From Paraburkholderia adhaesiva (GTDB lineage: Bacteria; Pseudomonadota; Gammaproteobacteria; Burkholderiales; Burkholderiaceae), in assembly GCF_021390575.1 (NCBI RefSeq), contig NZ_JAJEJQ010000003.1:171001-235000 (forward strand): a stretch of DNA of 64,000 nucleotides, read 5' to 3'. The translations under genes and the position numbers were made by a program. The stretch's first letter is position 1. Every line of letters begins with the position of its first letter. The notes beneath the pieces are model-generated. The model saw nothing but the letters and a program-made list of their open reading frames with translations. It made no database searches and was not told the DNA's origin. Below, in pieces: positions 7,799-16,632 of the stretch.

Positions 7799-8185
7799 AT
7801 GACTTCGATCTACCGCGAACTCGCCCTGGACACCGACGCCGCCCACGTGTGGCATGCGCTACGCGACCCCGCGAACATCGCGCACACTTTTGCGGGCGTG
7901 GTCACCGACTGCACGCTCAACGGCGATCTACGCACTGTCACGTTTGCGAACGGGAATGTGATTGAAGAACGCATCGTCGCGATCGACGAGGCGCGAATGC
8001 TTATCGCCTACACGATCCTGAACAGGTTCGAGCATCACCACGCGACGATGCAGATCGTGCCGGAAGGCTCCGGCCGCTGCCGCTTCAAATGGCAAACCGA
8101 TTTCCTGCCCGACACGCGGCGCGAAGTAGTGGAACCGCTGATGGACGCGGGATGCGCCGCGTTTGCGCGTAACGTCGCGAGCTGA
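7799..8185 (+). CDS. SRPBCC-superfamily (polyketide cyclase/START-like) protein
   Basis: 128-residue single-domain helix-grip protein. It begins with the family's usual pattern of a short strand followed by ALRDPANIAHTF and ends with a long C-terminal helix (VVEPLMDAGCAAFARN). Relatives bind hydrophobic ligands or act as small cyclases. No ligand or pathway can be read from the sequence. GAAGGAGAA precedes the ATG. A convergent DUF3079 gene follows. Confidence 0.8.
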   Translation: MTSIYRELALDTDAAHVWHALRDPANIAHTFAGVVTDCTLNGDLRTVTFANGNVIEERIVAIDEARMLIAYTILNRFEHHHATMQIVPEGSGRCRFKWQTDFLPDTRREVVEPLMDAGCAAFARNVAS

Positions 8186-8192
8186 ACGAGCG

Positions 8193-8441
8193 TCAGCGCT
8201 GGAGCTCGCCCTGGCCCGCCGCAGTCGCTACTGCCGGTGACGGTGCCGCCGCTGGGGCCGCTTTCGGCGCTTCAATGCCCCAGTCGCCGTACTCCAGCCA
8301 GTCGTCGCCGAGCATTTCGATAGGATGCGGCGTGCGGCCGCTGCCGTTTCCGCAACTGAGCGCATCAGCCGCGCAATAACGGTCGCAGCCCCAGCAAATG
8401 CGTTCGGGATGCTTGGGATGAATGGGAAAGACGCGGGCCAT
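8193..8441 (-). CDS. DUF3079 family protein
   Basis: 82-residue protein whose first 50 residues match the DUF3079 pattern: MARVFPIHPKHPERICWGCD, then CAADALSCGNGS and HPIEMLGDDW. The four cysteines in WGCDRYC and SCGNG could bind a metal such as zinc. A low-complexity Ala/Pro tail follows. It is cytosolic by lack of a signal; function unknown. Confidence 0.8.
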   Translation of the reverse strand: MARVFPIHPKHPERICWGCDRYCAADALSCGNGSGRTPHPIEMLGDDWLEYGDWGIEAPKAAPAAAPSPAVATAAGQGELQR

Positions 8442-8728
8442 GGCGATTGGGAATCTGGCGTGTCGGCAATTAAATCAATATAGACTTCACAACTGCACAC
8501 GACAGTGACCCAACGCCGCAACTGGCTCGCGCGGCCATGTCACTACAAAACGAGATAAAAAGAAGCGATATCGATGCTCATTGGCGCGACGCGTGACGAT
8601 GATTTGCCCACGCGAGGCGCGCTGGACCGTTAGTTGCGTTAATACCGTCAGCTAGTGCGGATTGCACGTTCTCTCGCTGGATCGCCAGGCGCGCCCCTTC
8701 TGCGAGTCCATAACAAAGGAGAAGCCGC

Positions 8729-9805
8729 ATGCCGATCCGTCTCGCCAGCCTGTTCGCGGCACTCGCACTCGCGGGGTGTGCTTCGTGGTCACCCACTGCA
8801 ACGACGCCAACATCGCAAGACACGACCTTCGAACAAGGCACACCGAGGCGCGCCGCGCGACCGGTGAAGGTGATGATCGTCACGATGTTCGGTCCCGAAG
8901 CGAAGACGTGGCTCGAACGCCTCGGCCCCTGGGACCGTATCGCAGTGGCGGGCCTCTCGCCCGATTATCCGGACGTGCACTGCAACCGTGACGGCGTCTG
9001 CGTGATGACCACCGGGATGGGTCACACGAACGCCGCCGCCTCGGCCATGGCGCTGGCATTCGCACCGCAATTCGATCTGCGTCGGGCGTACTTTCTTATA
9101 GCGGGCATCGCGGGCGTCAACCCCGAGCAAGGGACGCTCGGCTCGACGGCATGGTCGGACTATCTGGTCGACTTCGGTCTGCAATGGGAGATCGACGGCG
9201 ACGGTCGACCGGCCGGCTGGCGCACTGGCTATCTGGGCATCAACACAAAGGACCCGACGCAAACACCAGCGCTCGACTACCACACTGAAGTCTTCCGGCT
9301 CAATCCGCGGCTGACCGATGCCGCCTGGATGCTCTCGCATGACATCGCGCTCGCGGACACGCCCGGGATGCAGGCAGCACGCGCGAAGTATCGTGATGCG
9401 CCGGCGAACCGTCCGCCCATGGTGATCCGCTGCGACTCGGTCTCCGACGACACGTGGTGGTCCGGCAATGCGCTCGGCGCGCGGGCGAGCGACTGGACGC
9501 GCGAACTCACCGGCAACAAGGGCGTCTACTGCATGACGCAGCAGGAAGACAACGCAACCTTCGAGGCGCTCAAGCGAGCCGCGGCCACCGGGCGCGTCGA
9601 TCTCGACCGCGTGGCGGTACTGCGGGCAGGCTCGGACTTCGACCGTCCGTATCGAGGCGAATCGAACGCCGACAACCTGCTCGGCTATGCAGGCCAGGGC
9701 GGCTTCGCGCCTGCACTCGAAAACCTGTTTCGCGCGGGCAACCCTGTCGTGCAGACCATCGTCACTCACTGGAGCGACTGGCGTGACGGTGTGCCCGCAC
9801 GCTGA
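8729..9805 (+). CDS. Purine nucleoside permease (NUP) family lipoprotein
   Basis: 358-residue protein with a lipoprotein signal ending LALAGC, so the mature protein starts at Cys16 and is membrane anchored. The rest matches the NUP family, named from a yeast purine nucleoside permease and related in fold to nucleoside phosphorylases (VTMFGPEAKTWLE, TTGMGHTNAAAS, IAGIAGVNPEQG). Bacterial members may act as periplasmic nucleoside hydrolases or phosphorylases; the role is not established. It starts after AAAGGAG. Confidence 0.85.
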   Translation: MPIRLASLFAALALAGCASWSPTATTPTSQDTTFEQGTPRRAARPVKVMIVTMFGPEAKTWLERLGPWDRIAVAGLSPDYPDVHCNRDGVCVMTTGMGHTNAAASAMALAFAPQFDLRRAYFLIAGIAGVNPEQGTLGSTAWSDYLVDFGLQWEIDGDGRPAGWRTGYLGINTKDPTQTPALDYHTEVFRLNPRLTDAAWMLSHDIALADTPGMQAARAKYRDAPANRPPMVIRCDSVSDDTWWSGNALGARASDWTRELTGNKGVYCMTQQEDNATFEALKRAAATGRVDLDRVAVLRAGSDFDRPYRGESNADNLLGYAGQGGFAPALENLFRAGNPVVQTIVTHWSDWRDGVPAR

Positions 9806-10169
9806 AGTCGCCGCGCGCGCACATCGAGCCCGTCTGATCCGGGTCGATCCTGCTTGACAACGGAGCCCACATCGCGACGTAAACGAACGACCGTTCTGCT
9901 CCGGTGGTGATCGTACCCCTTATATAAGACTTGTCCAACATCGTCCTGGCACGACGTTGCCCCACCCCCACGGCGCAACGTACGGACACTCGGCACCCTG
10001 ATTTCCATCAGATCCTGTAAAAAACTGCGATATGGCATTTTGCAATATGAAATTTCGCGGGACTTTGGCCCCATCGCGTCGTAAAATCAGGCAAAATCCC
10101 CGTGTTTACGCCGACTGTGCGCAGCCGGTGGTGTTCCAACCCCGTTTTTGAACCCCCGCCAAGAAGCCG
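9806..10169. other. Upstream region of isocitrate dehydrogenase
   Basis: No gene seen. It includes an AT-rich stretch (TTATATAAGACTTG near 9920) and another near 10020-10060, which probably carry the promoter of the isocitrate dehydrogenase gene. Confidence 0.4.
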
Positions 10170-12413
10170 ATGAGTACTCAGCAACCCACCATCATCTACA
10201 CCCTGACCGATGAAGCGCCGCTGCTCGCCACCAGCGCGTTCCTGCCGATCATCCGCACCTTCGCTGCGCCTGCCGGCGTGAACGTCGAGACCAGCGATAT
10301 TTCCGTGGCGGGCCGTATTCTCGGCGAGTTCCCGGAATTCCTGACCGAAGCGCAGCGCGTGCCTGACAACCTAGCCGAGCTGGGCCGTCTGACGCAGTCG
10401 CCGGACACCAACATCATCAAGCTGCCGAACATCAGCGCATCGGTGCCGCAACTCGTCGCCGCGATCAAGGAACTCCAGGGCAAGGGCTACAAGATCCCCG
10501 ACTTCCCGGAAGATCCGAAGAACGACGAAGAAAAGACCATCCAGAAGCGCTACTCGAAGTGCCTCGGCAGCGCGGTGAACCCGGTCCTGCGCGAAGGCAA
10601 CTCGGACCGCCGTGCGCCGGCCGCCGTCAAGAACTACGCGAAGAAGCATCCGCACAGCATGGGCGAGTGGAGCATGGCTTCGCGCACCCACGTCGCGCAC
10701 ATGAAGCAGGGCGACTTCTATCACGGCGAAAAGTCGATCACGAACGACAAGGCTCGCGAAGTCCGCATGGAACTCGTCACGAAGAGCGGCGAAACCATCG
10801 TGCTGAAGCCGAAGGTCGCGCTGCAGGCCGGCGAGATCGTCGACAGCATGTTCATGAGCAAGAAGCACCTGATCGCGTTCTACGAAGATCAGATGGAAGA
10901 CGCGCGCAAGACCGGTGTCATGCTCTCGCTGCACGTGAAGGCGACCATGATGAAGGTTTCGCACCCCATCGTGTTCGGCCACGCGGTCAAGGTGTTCTAC
11001 AAAGACGCGTTCGAGAAGCACGCAAAGCTGTTCGAAGAGATCGGCGTGAACGTCAACAACGGCATGGTCGATCTGTACACGAAGATCGAGACGCTGCCGG
11101 AATCGAAGCGCGAAGAAATCATCCGCGACCTGCACGCATGCCACGAGCACCGTCCGTCGCTCGCGATGGTCGATTCGGCCAAGGGCATCTCGAACCTGCA
11201 CGCGCCGAACGACGTGATCGTCGACGCATCGATGCCCGCGATGATCCGCGCCGGCGGCAAGATGTGGGGCGCCGACGGCCGTCCGGCCGACACGAAGTGC
11301 CTGATTCCGGAAAGCACGTTCGCGCGCATCTACCAGGAAATCATCAACTTCTGCAAGACCAACGGCGCGTTCGATCCGAAGACGATGGGCACGGTGCCGA
11401 ACGTCGGCCTGATGGCGCAGAAGGCTGAAGAGTACGGTTCGCACGACAAGACGTACGAAATTCCGCAGGACGGCACGGCACGCATCGTCGACAACGCCAC
11501 GGGCGAAGTCCTCGAAGCGCTGACGCAGCAAGTGGAAGAAGGCGACATCTGGCGTATGTGCCTCGTGAAGGACGCGCCGATCCGCGACTGGGTCAAGCTC
11601 ACCGTCAATCGCGTGAAGAACTCGGGCACGCCGGCCGTGTTCTGGCTCGACCCGTATCGTCCGCACGAAAACGAACTGATCAAGAAGGTCGAAACGTACC
11701 TGAAGGATTACGACCTGACCGGCCTCGACATCCAGATCATGTCGCAAGTCCGCGCGATGCGTTACACGCTCGAGCGCGTGATCCGCGGCCTCGACACGAT
11801 CTCGGTGACCGGCAACATCCTGCGCGACTACCTGACCGACCTGTTCCCGATCATGGAACTCGGCACGAGCGCGAAGATGCTGTCGATCGTTCCGCTGATG
11901 GCCGGTGGCGGCATGTACGAAACGGGCGCAGGCGGTTCGGCGCCGAAGCACGTCCAGCAACTGGTGCAGGAAAACCACCTGCGCTGGGACTCGCTCGGCG
12001 AATTCCTCGCGCTGGCCGTGTCGCTCGAAGACCTCGGGATCAAGACGGACAACGCGAAGGCGAAGCTGCTCGCGAAGACGCTCGACGCTGCTACGGGCAA
12101 GCTGCTCGACAACAGCAAGGGCCCGTCGCCGAAGACCGGCGAGCTGGACAACCGCGGCAGCCAGTTCTACCTGGCGATGTACTGGGCGCAAGAGCTGGCC
12201 GCGCAGAAGGACGACGCGGCACTGGCTGCCCACTTCGCGCCGCTCGCGAAGACGCTGACCGACAACGAAGCGGCAATCGTCGCGGAACTGTCGGCCGTGC
12301 AGGGCAAGGCAGCCGATATCGGCGGCTACTACATGCCGGACGTCGCGAAGCTTTCCGCCGTTATGCGTCCGAGCAAGACGCTCAACGCGGCGCTTGAAGC
12401 GGCTGCAAAGTAA
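10170..12413 (+). CDS. icd: NADP-dependent isocitrate dehydrogenase, monomeric type
   Basis: 747-residue monomeric isocitrate dehydrogenase (the family is about 740 residues) that converts isocitrate to 2-oxoglutarate and CO2 with NADP+ in the TCA cycle. Family signatures are evident: TLTDEAPLLATSAFLPI at the N terminus, LREGNSDRRAP (isocitrate binding), SMGEWSMASRTHV, FWLDPYRPHE and ETGAGGSAPKHVQQ. It is transcribed alone, with a very strong terminator after the stop. Unrelated to the dimeric icd enzyme, which may also exist elsewhere in the genome. Confidence 0.96.
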   Translation: MSTQQPTIIYTLTDEAPLLATSAFLPIIRTFAAPAGVNVETSDISVAGRILGEFPEFLTEAQRVPDNLAELGRLTQSPDTNIIKLPNISASVPQLVAAIKELQGKGYKIPDFPEDPKNDEEKTIQKRYSKCLGSAVNPVLREGNSDRRAPAAVKNYAKKHPHSMGEWSMASRTHVAHMKQGDFYHGEKSITNDKAREVRMELVTKSGETIVLKPKVALQAGEIVDSMFMSKKHLIAFYEDQMEDARKTGVMLSLHVKATMMKVSHPIVFGHAVKVFYKDAFEKHAKLFEEIGVNVNNGMVDLYTKIETLPESKREEIIRDLHACHEHRPSLAMVDSAKGISNLHAPNDVIVDASMPAMIRAGGKMWGADGRPADTKCLIPESTFARIYQEIINFCKTNGAFDPKTMGTVPNVGLMAQKAEEYGSHDKTYEIPQDGTARIVDNATGEVLEALTQQVEEGDIWRMCLVKDAPIRDWVKLTVNRVKNSGTPAVFWLDPYRPHENELIKKVETYLKDYDLTGLDIQIMSQVRAMRYTLERVIRGLDTISVTGNILRDYLTDLFPIMELGTSAKMLSIVPLMAGGGMYETGAGGSAPKHVQQLVQENHLRWDSLGEFLALAVSLEDLGIKTDNAKAKLLAKTLDAATGKLLDNSKGPSPKTGELDNRGSQFYLAMYWAQELAAQKDDAALAAHFAPLAKTLTDNEAAIVAELSAVQGKAADIGGYYMPDVAKLSAVMRPSKTLNAALEAAAK

Positions 12414-12468
12414 GTGACAAGCGAGGCAGGGAACGCGTAAGCGGGTCTTGCCTCGTCACGATGTCCTG

Positions 12469-12501
12469 AACGCCCTTGCGGTTTCTTACCGCAAGGGCGT
12501 T
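12469..12501 (+). terminator. Strong rho-independent terminator after icd
   Basis: AACGCCCTTGCGGT-TTCTT-ACCGCAAGGGCGTT, a 14-bp perfect stem followed by TTTCTTTTA. Confidence 0.93.
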
Positions 12502-12533
12502 TTTCTTTTAGCGCGTGAGATGCATGAGGTGCA

Positions 12534-12908
12534 TCAGGTGCGTGCCGTCTCGTTCTCGTAGACGACGTAGATTTTCTCGCACGGCTCCACGACTTCCCAG
12601 GTGCCCTTGAACCCCGCGGGAATCACAAACCGGTCGCCTTCGCGAAGCACCTTCTCCTTGCCCGCTTCATCGCGGATCACCGAAACGCCTTTAAGGATTT
12701 CGCAGTATTCCATTTCGGTGTAGTTCACGCGCCAGTGCCCGGGCGTGCTCGCCCAGACACCGGTGCTGAACTGTCCGCACGGACTCGTAAAGCCCTGCGT
12801 GAGCGTCTGCACCGGATCGCCTGATATCAGCTTTTCCGGCGCCACGCGGTACTCGAATCGCTCGCCCTGGTCCACACCGATATCGACGATGCCCGAAATG
12901 CCTGCCAT
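12534..12908 (-). CDS. Cupin-domain protein (DUF861/Cupin_3)
   Basis: 124-residue single cupin barrel. Motif 1 is partly degenerate (WRVNYTEMEYCEILKG), as usual in the DUF861/EutQ-like group; motif 2 appears as REGDRFVIPAGFKGTWEV. Relatives include (S)-ureidoglycine aminohydrolase-like and EutQ-like proteins, but no pathway neighbours point to one. A GAGGGGAG site precedes the ATG. Convergent with icd. Confidence 0.85.
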   Translation of the reverse strand: MAGISGIVDIGVDQGERFEYRVAPEKLISGDPVQTLTQGFTSPCGQFSTGVWASTPGHWRVNYTEMEYCEILKGVSVIRDEAGKEKVLREGDRFVIPAGFKGTWEVVEPCEKIYVVYENETART

Positions 12909-13313
12909 GTCTCGCTCCCCTCGTGTCGCAATCTGCGGTCGTTGAAAGCTGCAAGTATTGCAGCGTTCGGGCAGTGGCCAATATTACCGAGGGAAGAACC
13001 TGGGCACGTCGAAGCGCTTCGCTCACTGTCGCTTTGTGCCGCGCGCTGGGTATCTCCGACACGCAACGTCATCGACGCAATTGCATCGCTTTCCAATAAA
13101 TAAGGAATGCGAATATAACGGGCAGAATCACGACTGCGCGGAATGCAACTGCTTAAGGTTCTCTTCATGTTCAACCGCCAGAATTGCTCCAGCGTCGCGC
13201 TCCGTCTCGTTCCCGCAGATTCAGACAGAAAGACATTTGCAGGCTGCAGGAACACATACCGAAAGATTCGCCGATCGCTTGTCCTGGCGCAACGCATTGG
13301 AGCGGACCTCAAA
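12909..13313. other. Intergenic region, nothing recognised
   Basis: Short open frames exist on both strands, but none has a plausible start and composition. AATAAATAAGGAATGCG near 13100 is locally AT-rich and might be promoter sequence. Confidence 0.3.
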
Positions 13314-13664
13314 ATGAAGCCGTCGACCATCGAACTCTGGCGCGCGCACTTGTTTGTCGCTTCGCTCGCAGCCGCCTTGATCCAGATCGCCGTCTTCTTT
13401 GCAATCCTCGTCTGGCGCATCCCGCAGGACGTCTTCACTTCATCGCAGTTCCGGCTCGGCGTCGTCGCGCTTGTCGCGTGCTCCGTGATCGCCGTCCGCC
13501 GGCTCGCGCATAGCGCGTTTCACAGCGCGCTTGCCAGCCGGCACGTCCGCTTCGTCGGCGGTCAGCAGCGCACGGTGGCGCTTTCACCACACTGCCCGCG
13601 GCGATTTCTCGTCCTCCTGCGTGTCCGCGTCAATCGGCAGAGTCTCGATCCGGCGCTATACTGA
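13314..13664 (+). CDS. Small hypothetical membrane protein
   Basis: 116 residues from ATG 13314, with a weak GGAG about 11 bp upstream. Two hydrophobic segments are visible (FVASLAAALIQIAVFFAILV and LGVVALVACSVIAV), followed by an Arg/Ser-rich tail that looks less protein-like. I do not recognise a family. It could be an inner-membrane protein or a chance frame in GC-rich DNA. Confidence 0.4.
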   Translation: MKPSTIELWRAHLFVASLAAALIQIAVFFAILVWRIPQDVFTSSQFRLGVVALVACSVIAVRRLAHSAFHSALASRHVRFVGGQQRTVALSPHCPRRFLVLLRVRVNRQSLDPALY

Positions 13665-13897
13665 AACGGCTGCGCGAAACCGGTCGCTGTAGGCTTGGTA
13701 ACGCCATCCCACCGGTCATACCAGCGGTCATACTAGCGTCAAGTCTGGCCCCTACACTCCTGGCCGGGTCGCAACACGCGTCACGGGGACATTCTGCTCA
13801 TGAACTGGTTGTATCTGCAGGCTGGCTGTCACGGCCGTCATATTTTCGCTGCCCGGGCGACCGCAGCGCGGCGCGGTATGCCACTTCGGCGCGTCGC

Positions 13898-15175
13898 ATG
13901 ATGGACGTCCCGCGCGCCAGAAGACCGAAGGGATATGCGGGGGCGACCTGGGCAGTCCTGTGGGCTCTACCCGTCGCTGCGCTCGCGCTCTGGGCCGAGT
14001 CGCCGCTCATGCTGTTGCATCTGGCACGTGTGCTGCTTGCGCTATTCGCCATCGCCTGCGCGATCGGAGCAGCGCTCGGTATCGCCTACTGCTGCGTCGC
14101 CGCCGTGCTCGTGCGCCGCTTCTTCGCGCAGCCCTGCAACGAGCCAGCCGACTGCCCCGGCGTCACCATCGTAAAGCCACTGCACGGCGACGAGTGGAAT
14201 CTCGCCAGCAACCTCGCCACCTTCTTCGAGCAGGACTACCCCGGCCCAATCCAGTATCTGTTCGGCGTTCACGACGAGGGCGATGACGCCCTGCAAACCG
14301 TCGAGGCGCTGCGCGCACGCTACCCGGACGCGCACATCACCGTGGTGGCGGATTCGCGGCTGTACGGGCCGAATCGCAAGATCGCGAATCTGGTCAACAT
14401 GGTCGAACGCGCCGAACACGACGTGCTCTGTTTCGCGGACAGCGACGTCACCGTTGGGCGCAATTACCTGCGCCATGTCGTCGGTACGCTGGAGCAACCG
14501 GGCGTGGGGCTCGTCACCTGCCTGTATCGCGGCCTGCGTGCGCCCGGCTTCTGGCCGCGTGGCGCGGCCGCGTCAACGAACTATCACTTCCTGCCGGGCG
14601 TCGTGACCGGGCTCGCCATTGGCCGCGCGCGCCCCTGCTTCGGCCAGACGATCGCCATGACACGCGCGATGCTCGAGCGCATTGGCGGACTCGCGCAGTT
14701 CGCCCACCATCTTGCCGAAGATCATGCTCTCGGCCAGGCGGTGCGGCGCACGGGAGCGAGCGTCGCCATCCCGCCGTTCACGGTGCAGCACGCGTGTGTG
14801 GAAACCACCTTCACGACACTCTTCACGCACGAACTGCGCTGGAGCCGCACGATCCGTGCCGCTGACCGCAGCGGTCATCTGAGTTCGACGCTGATGCATC
14901 CGTTCGTGCTTGCGCTGGGCGCCGTGCTGGCTTCAGGCGGCTCGAGCCCCGCTCTCGCGCTGATGTTCGCGGCGCTCGTCGCGCGCGCAGCGCTCAAATG
15001 GCAGACCGATCGCGCCATTGGCGAACGCTGCCGCGGGTTGTGGCTGGTGCCAATGTGGGATATCGTGCAGTTCATGATTTTCGCCGCGAGCTTCTTGTCT
15101 TCGCGCGTCGTCTGGCGCGGCTTCAGCTTCAGCGTCGACGGCAACGGCATGCTCTCGCCGCTGCACGATGACTGA
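13898..15175 (+). CDS. hpnI: HpnI-like glycosyltransferase (ceramide-glucosyltransferase family, GT2/GT21)
   Basis: 425-residue inner-membrane glycosyltransferase. A hydrophobic N terminus precedes a GT-A domain (VTIVKPLHGDEWNLASNLAT) with donor-site acidic motifs ADSDV and AEDHALG and the processive-type motif LRWSRT; hydrophobic C-terminal segments follow. In the hopanoid pathway HpnI adds N-acetylglucosamine to bacteriohopanetetrol. The gene is followed 48 bp later by hpnL. The partners hpnJ and hpnK are absent here. Glucosylceramide-type activity is the alternative. Confidence 0.8.
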   Translation: MMDVPRARRPKGYAGATWAVLWALPVAALALWAESPLMLLHLARVLLALFAIACAIGAALGIAYCCVAAVLVRRFFAQPCNEPADCPGVTIVKPLHGDEWNLASNLATFFEQDYPGPIQYLFGVHDEGDDALQTVEALRARYPDAHITVVADSRLYGPNRKIANLVNMVERAEHDVLCFADSDVTVGRNYLRHVVGTLEQPGVGLVTCLYRGLRAPGFWPRGAAASTNYHFLPGVVTGLAIGRARPCFGQTIAMTRAMLERIGGLAQFAHHLAEDHALGQAVRRTGASVAIPPFTVQHACVETTFTTLFTHELRWSRTIRAADRSGHLSSTLMHPFVLALGAVLASGGSSPALALMFAALVARAALKWQTDRAIGERCRGLWLVPMWDIVQFMIFAASFLSSRVVWRGFSFSVDGNGMLSPLHDD

Positions 15176-15223
15176 GCGTCGATTGAACAACCCACGTCTC
15201 ACCGTTCTCACTGTTACCCATCA

Positions 15224-16237
15224 ATGAAACACCTCGGACGCGCGACGGCCCTGGTCGGCCTCGTAATCGCGATCTGGCTGGTCTGGCGCGAACACCCCGC
15301 GACAATCTTCCACATGCTGCAAGGCGCGGGCGCAGGCCTGCTGCTGGCTGCGGCGGTCCACGTGCTGCCGATGCTCGCCAACGCCTGGGACTGGGGCACG
15401 CTGATCCGGCCAGCACAGCGCCCTGGACTCGGAACGATGCTGTGGCTCGTTTGGATCCGCGAATCGATCAATTCAATGCTGCCCGTCGCGCGCGTCGGCG
15501 GCGAACTCGTTTCATTCCGGTTGCTCGGTCGCCACGGCGTGCGGCCGGCAACGGCGGCGGCGAGTCTCGTCGTCGACATGCAGCTCACCGTCATCAGCCA
15601 GGTCCTGTTCGCGCTCGTGGCAGTCGGCTATCTGCTCGAACAGACATCGTCGGATACGGCGCGCGTCGTCGGGCAGCTCGCGTGGGCCATCGCGGCGCTC
15701 GTGCCCGTGCTGCTGCTGTTCGCGCTCGTTCAGCACGCGCGGCCGTTCGAGCGTGCCGCACGCACACTCAATCACATCACGAGCGGCAAGGTCTATGAGC
15801 TCGTCGGCAAGTCTGCGCGGATCGACCAGTCCGTCAAACTGATCTGGCGGCAGACCGGCGTGGTCGTGCGCTACCTTTTCGTCTGGCAGGTGCTGCAATT
15901 CCTGGGCTACACGGCTGAAATCTGGTTGGCCCTGCACGTCCTCGGCGCGAACGCGACTTTCGTTCAGGCCATGGTGATCGAAGCGCTGATCCAGATCGTG
16001 AGCAGTGCGGCGTTTCTCGTGCCAGGCGGCCTCGGCGTTCAGGAGGGCGGCTTCGTGCTGATCGGCGCTCTGCTGGGTTTCGATGCGCCGACGTGTCTCG
16101 CGCTCGCAGGTGCCCGACGCATCCGTGACCTGCTGTTTTACGTGCCTGGTCTGATTGCCTGGCAGTTCGCCGAATCCTGGCCGCGCGGCGCCAAAGCCCG
16201 TGTGCGTCCGCGCGTCGGCATGGGCGGTACGCGATAA
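15224..16237 (+). CDS. hpnL: HpnL/YbhN-like integral membrane protein (LPG synthase TM family)
   Basis: 337-residue protein with about eight hydrophobic segments and the family hallmark PGGLGVQEGG near residue 270. It belongs to the lysylphosphatidylglycerol-synthase transmembrane superfamily; the HpnL subgroup is linked to hopanoid gene clusters and may move or flip the lipid. Directly downstream of hpnI on the same strand, most likely one operon. The biochemical role is unproven. Confidence 0.8.
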   Translation: MKHLGRATALVGLVIAIWLVWREHPATIFHMLQGAGAGLLLAAAVHVLPMLANAWDWGTLIRPAQRPGLGTMLWLVWIRESINSMLPVARVGGELVSFRLLGRHGVRPATAAASLVVDMQLTVISQVLFALVAVGYLLEQTSSDTARVVGQLAWAIAALVPVLLLFALVQHARPFERAARTLNHITSGKVYELVGKSARIDQSVKLIWRQTGVVVRYLFVWQVLQFLGYTAEIWLALHVLGANATFVQAMVIEALIQIVSSAAFLVPGGLGVQEGGFVLIGALLGFDAPTCLALAGARRIRDLLFYVPGLIAWQFAESWPRGAKARVRPRVGMGGTR

Positions 16238-16632
16238 CTACCGCAGCGACAACCGCGACCCAGGAGAACGCTCGTCCGCCTGGCGCGTTCGCATTCCCCT
16301 TTCATCTCGCGCTGCACAATCGCGACTCGTGTGCCCGAATTACGCCGCAAAAGCGCAAATAGTGGGATTGCGTGGCATACGAAGGCTGCGGCATCGGCAA
16401 TTACCTTAGGTTGAGCGTCGGCTATCCGGCGTCGTAGAATCGTCATACATCGATTTTGCAGGCCCCGGTAATGTCTCTGGCGTCTCGCTGAAATAGCAGC
16501 CCAGAATGGCGGAGAAACCCGCCGGAGACGCCCAACGCACTGACACCAGAAGTACCGACGTCCGACGCTTTTTCGACCAACGCTTCCTGACGAGGCCGCC
16601 GCCCGCCGGGAATTTGTCGTGAAATCTGCGCC
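16238..16632. other. Upstream region of the sugar ABC operon
   Basis: No gene. It contains the structured element at 16479-16532 about 100 bp before the ABC ATPase start; otherwise nothing recognised. Confidence 0.4.
16479..16532 (+). promoter_or_regulatory. Possible structured 5' leader of the ABC operon
   Basis: GGCGTCTC pairs with GAGACGCC over a 38-base interior. Inside it a second helix GGCGG / CCGCC closes an AGAAAC loop. This nested arrangement could form in the mRNA leader. It matches no riboswitch class I can name. Confidence 0.35.

Noticed and set aside
16479..16532. Glycine or other known riboswitch
   Set aside because: Purine-rich loops looked suggestive, but the conserved core of known classes could not be matched, and the operon is for sugars.
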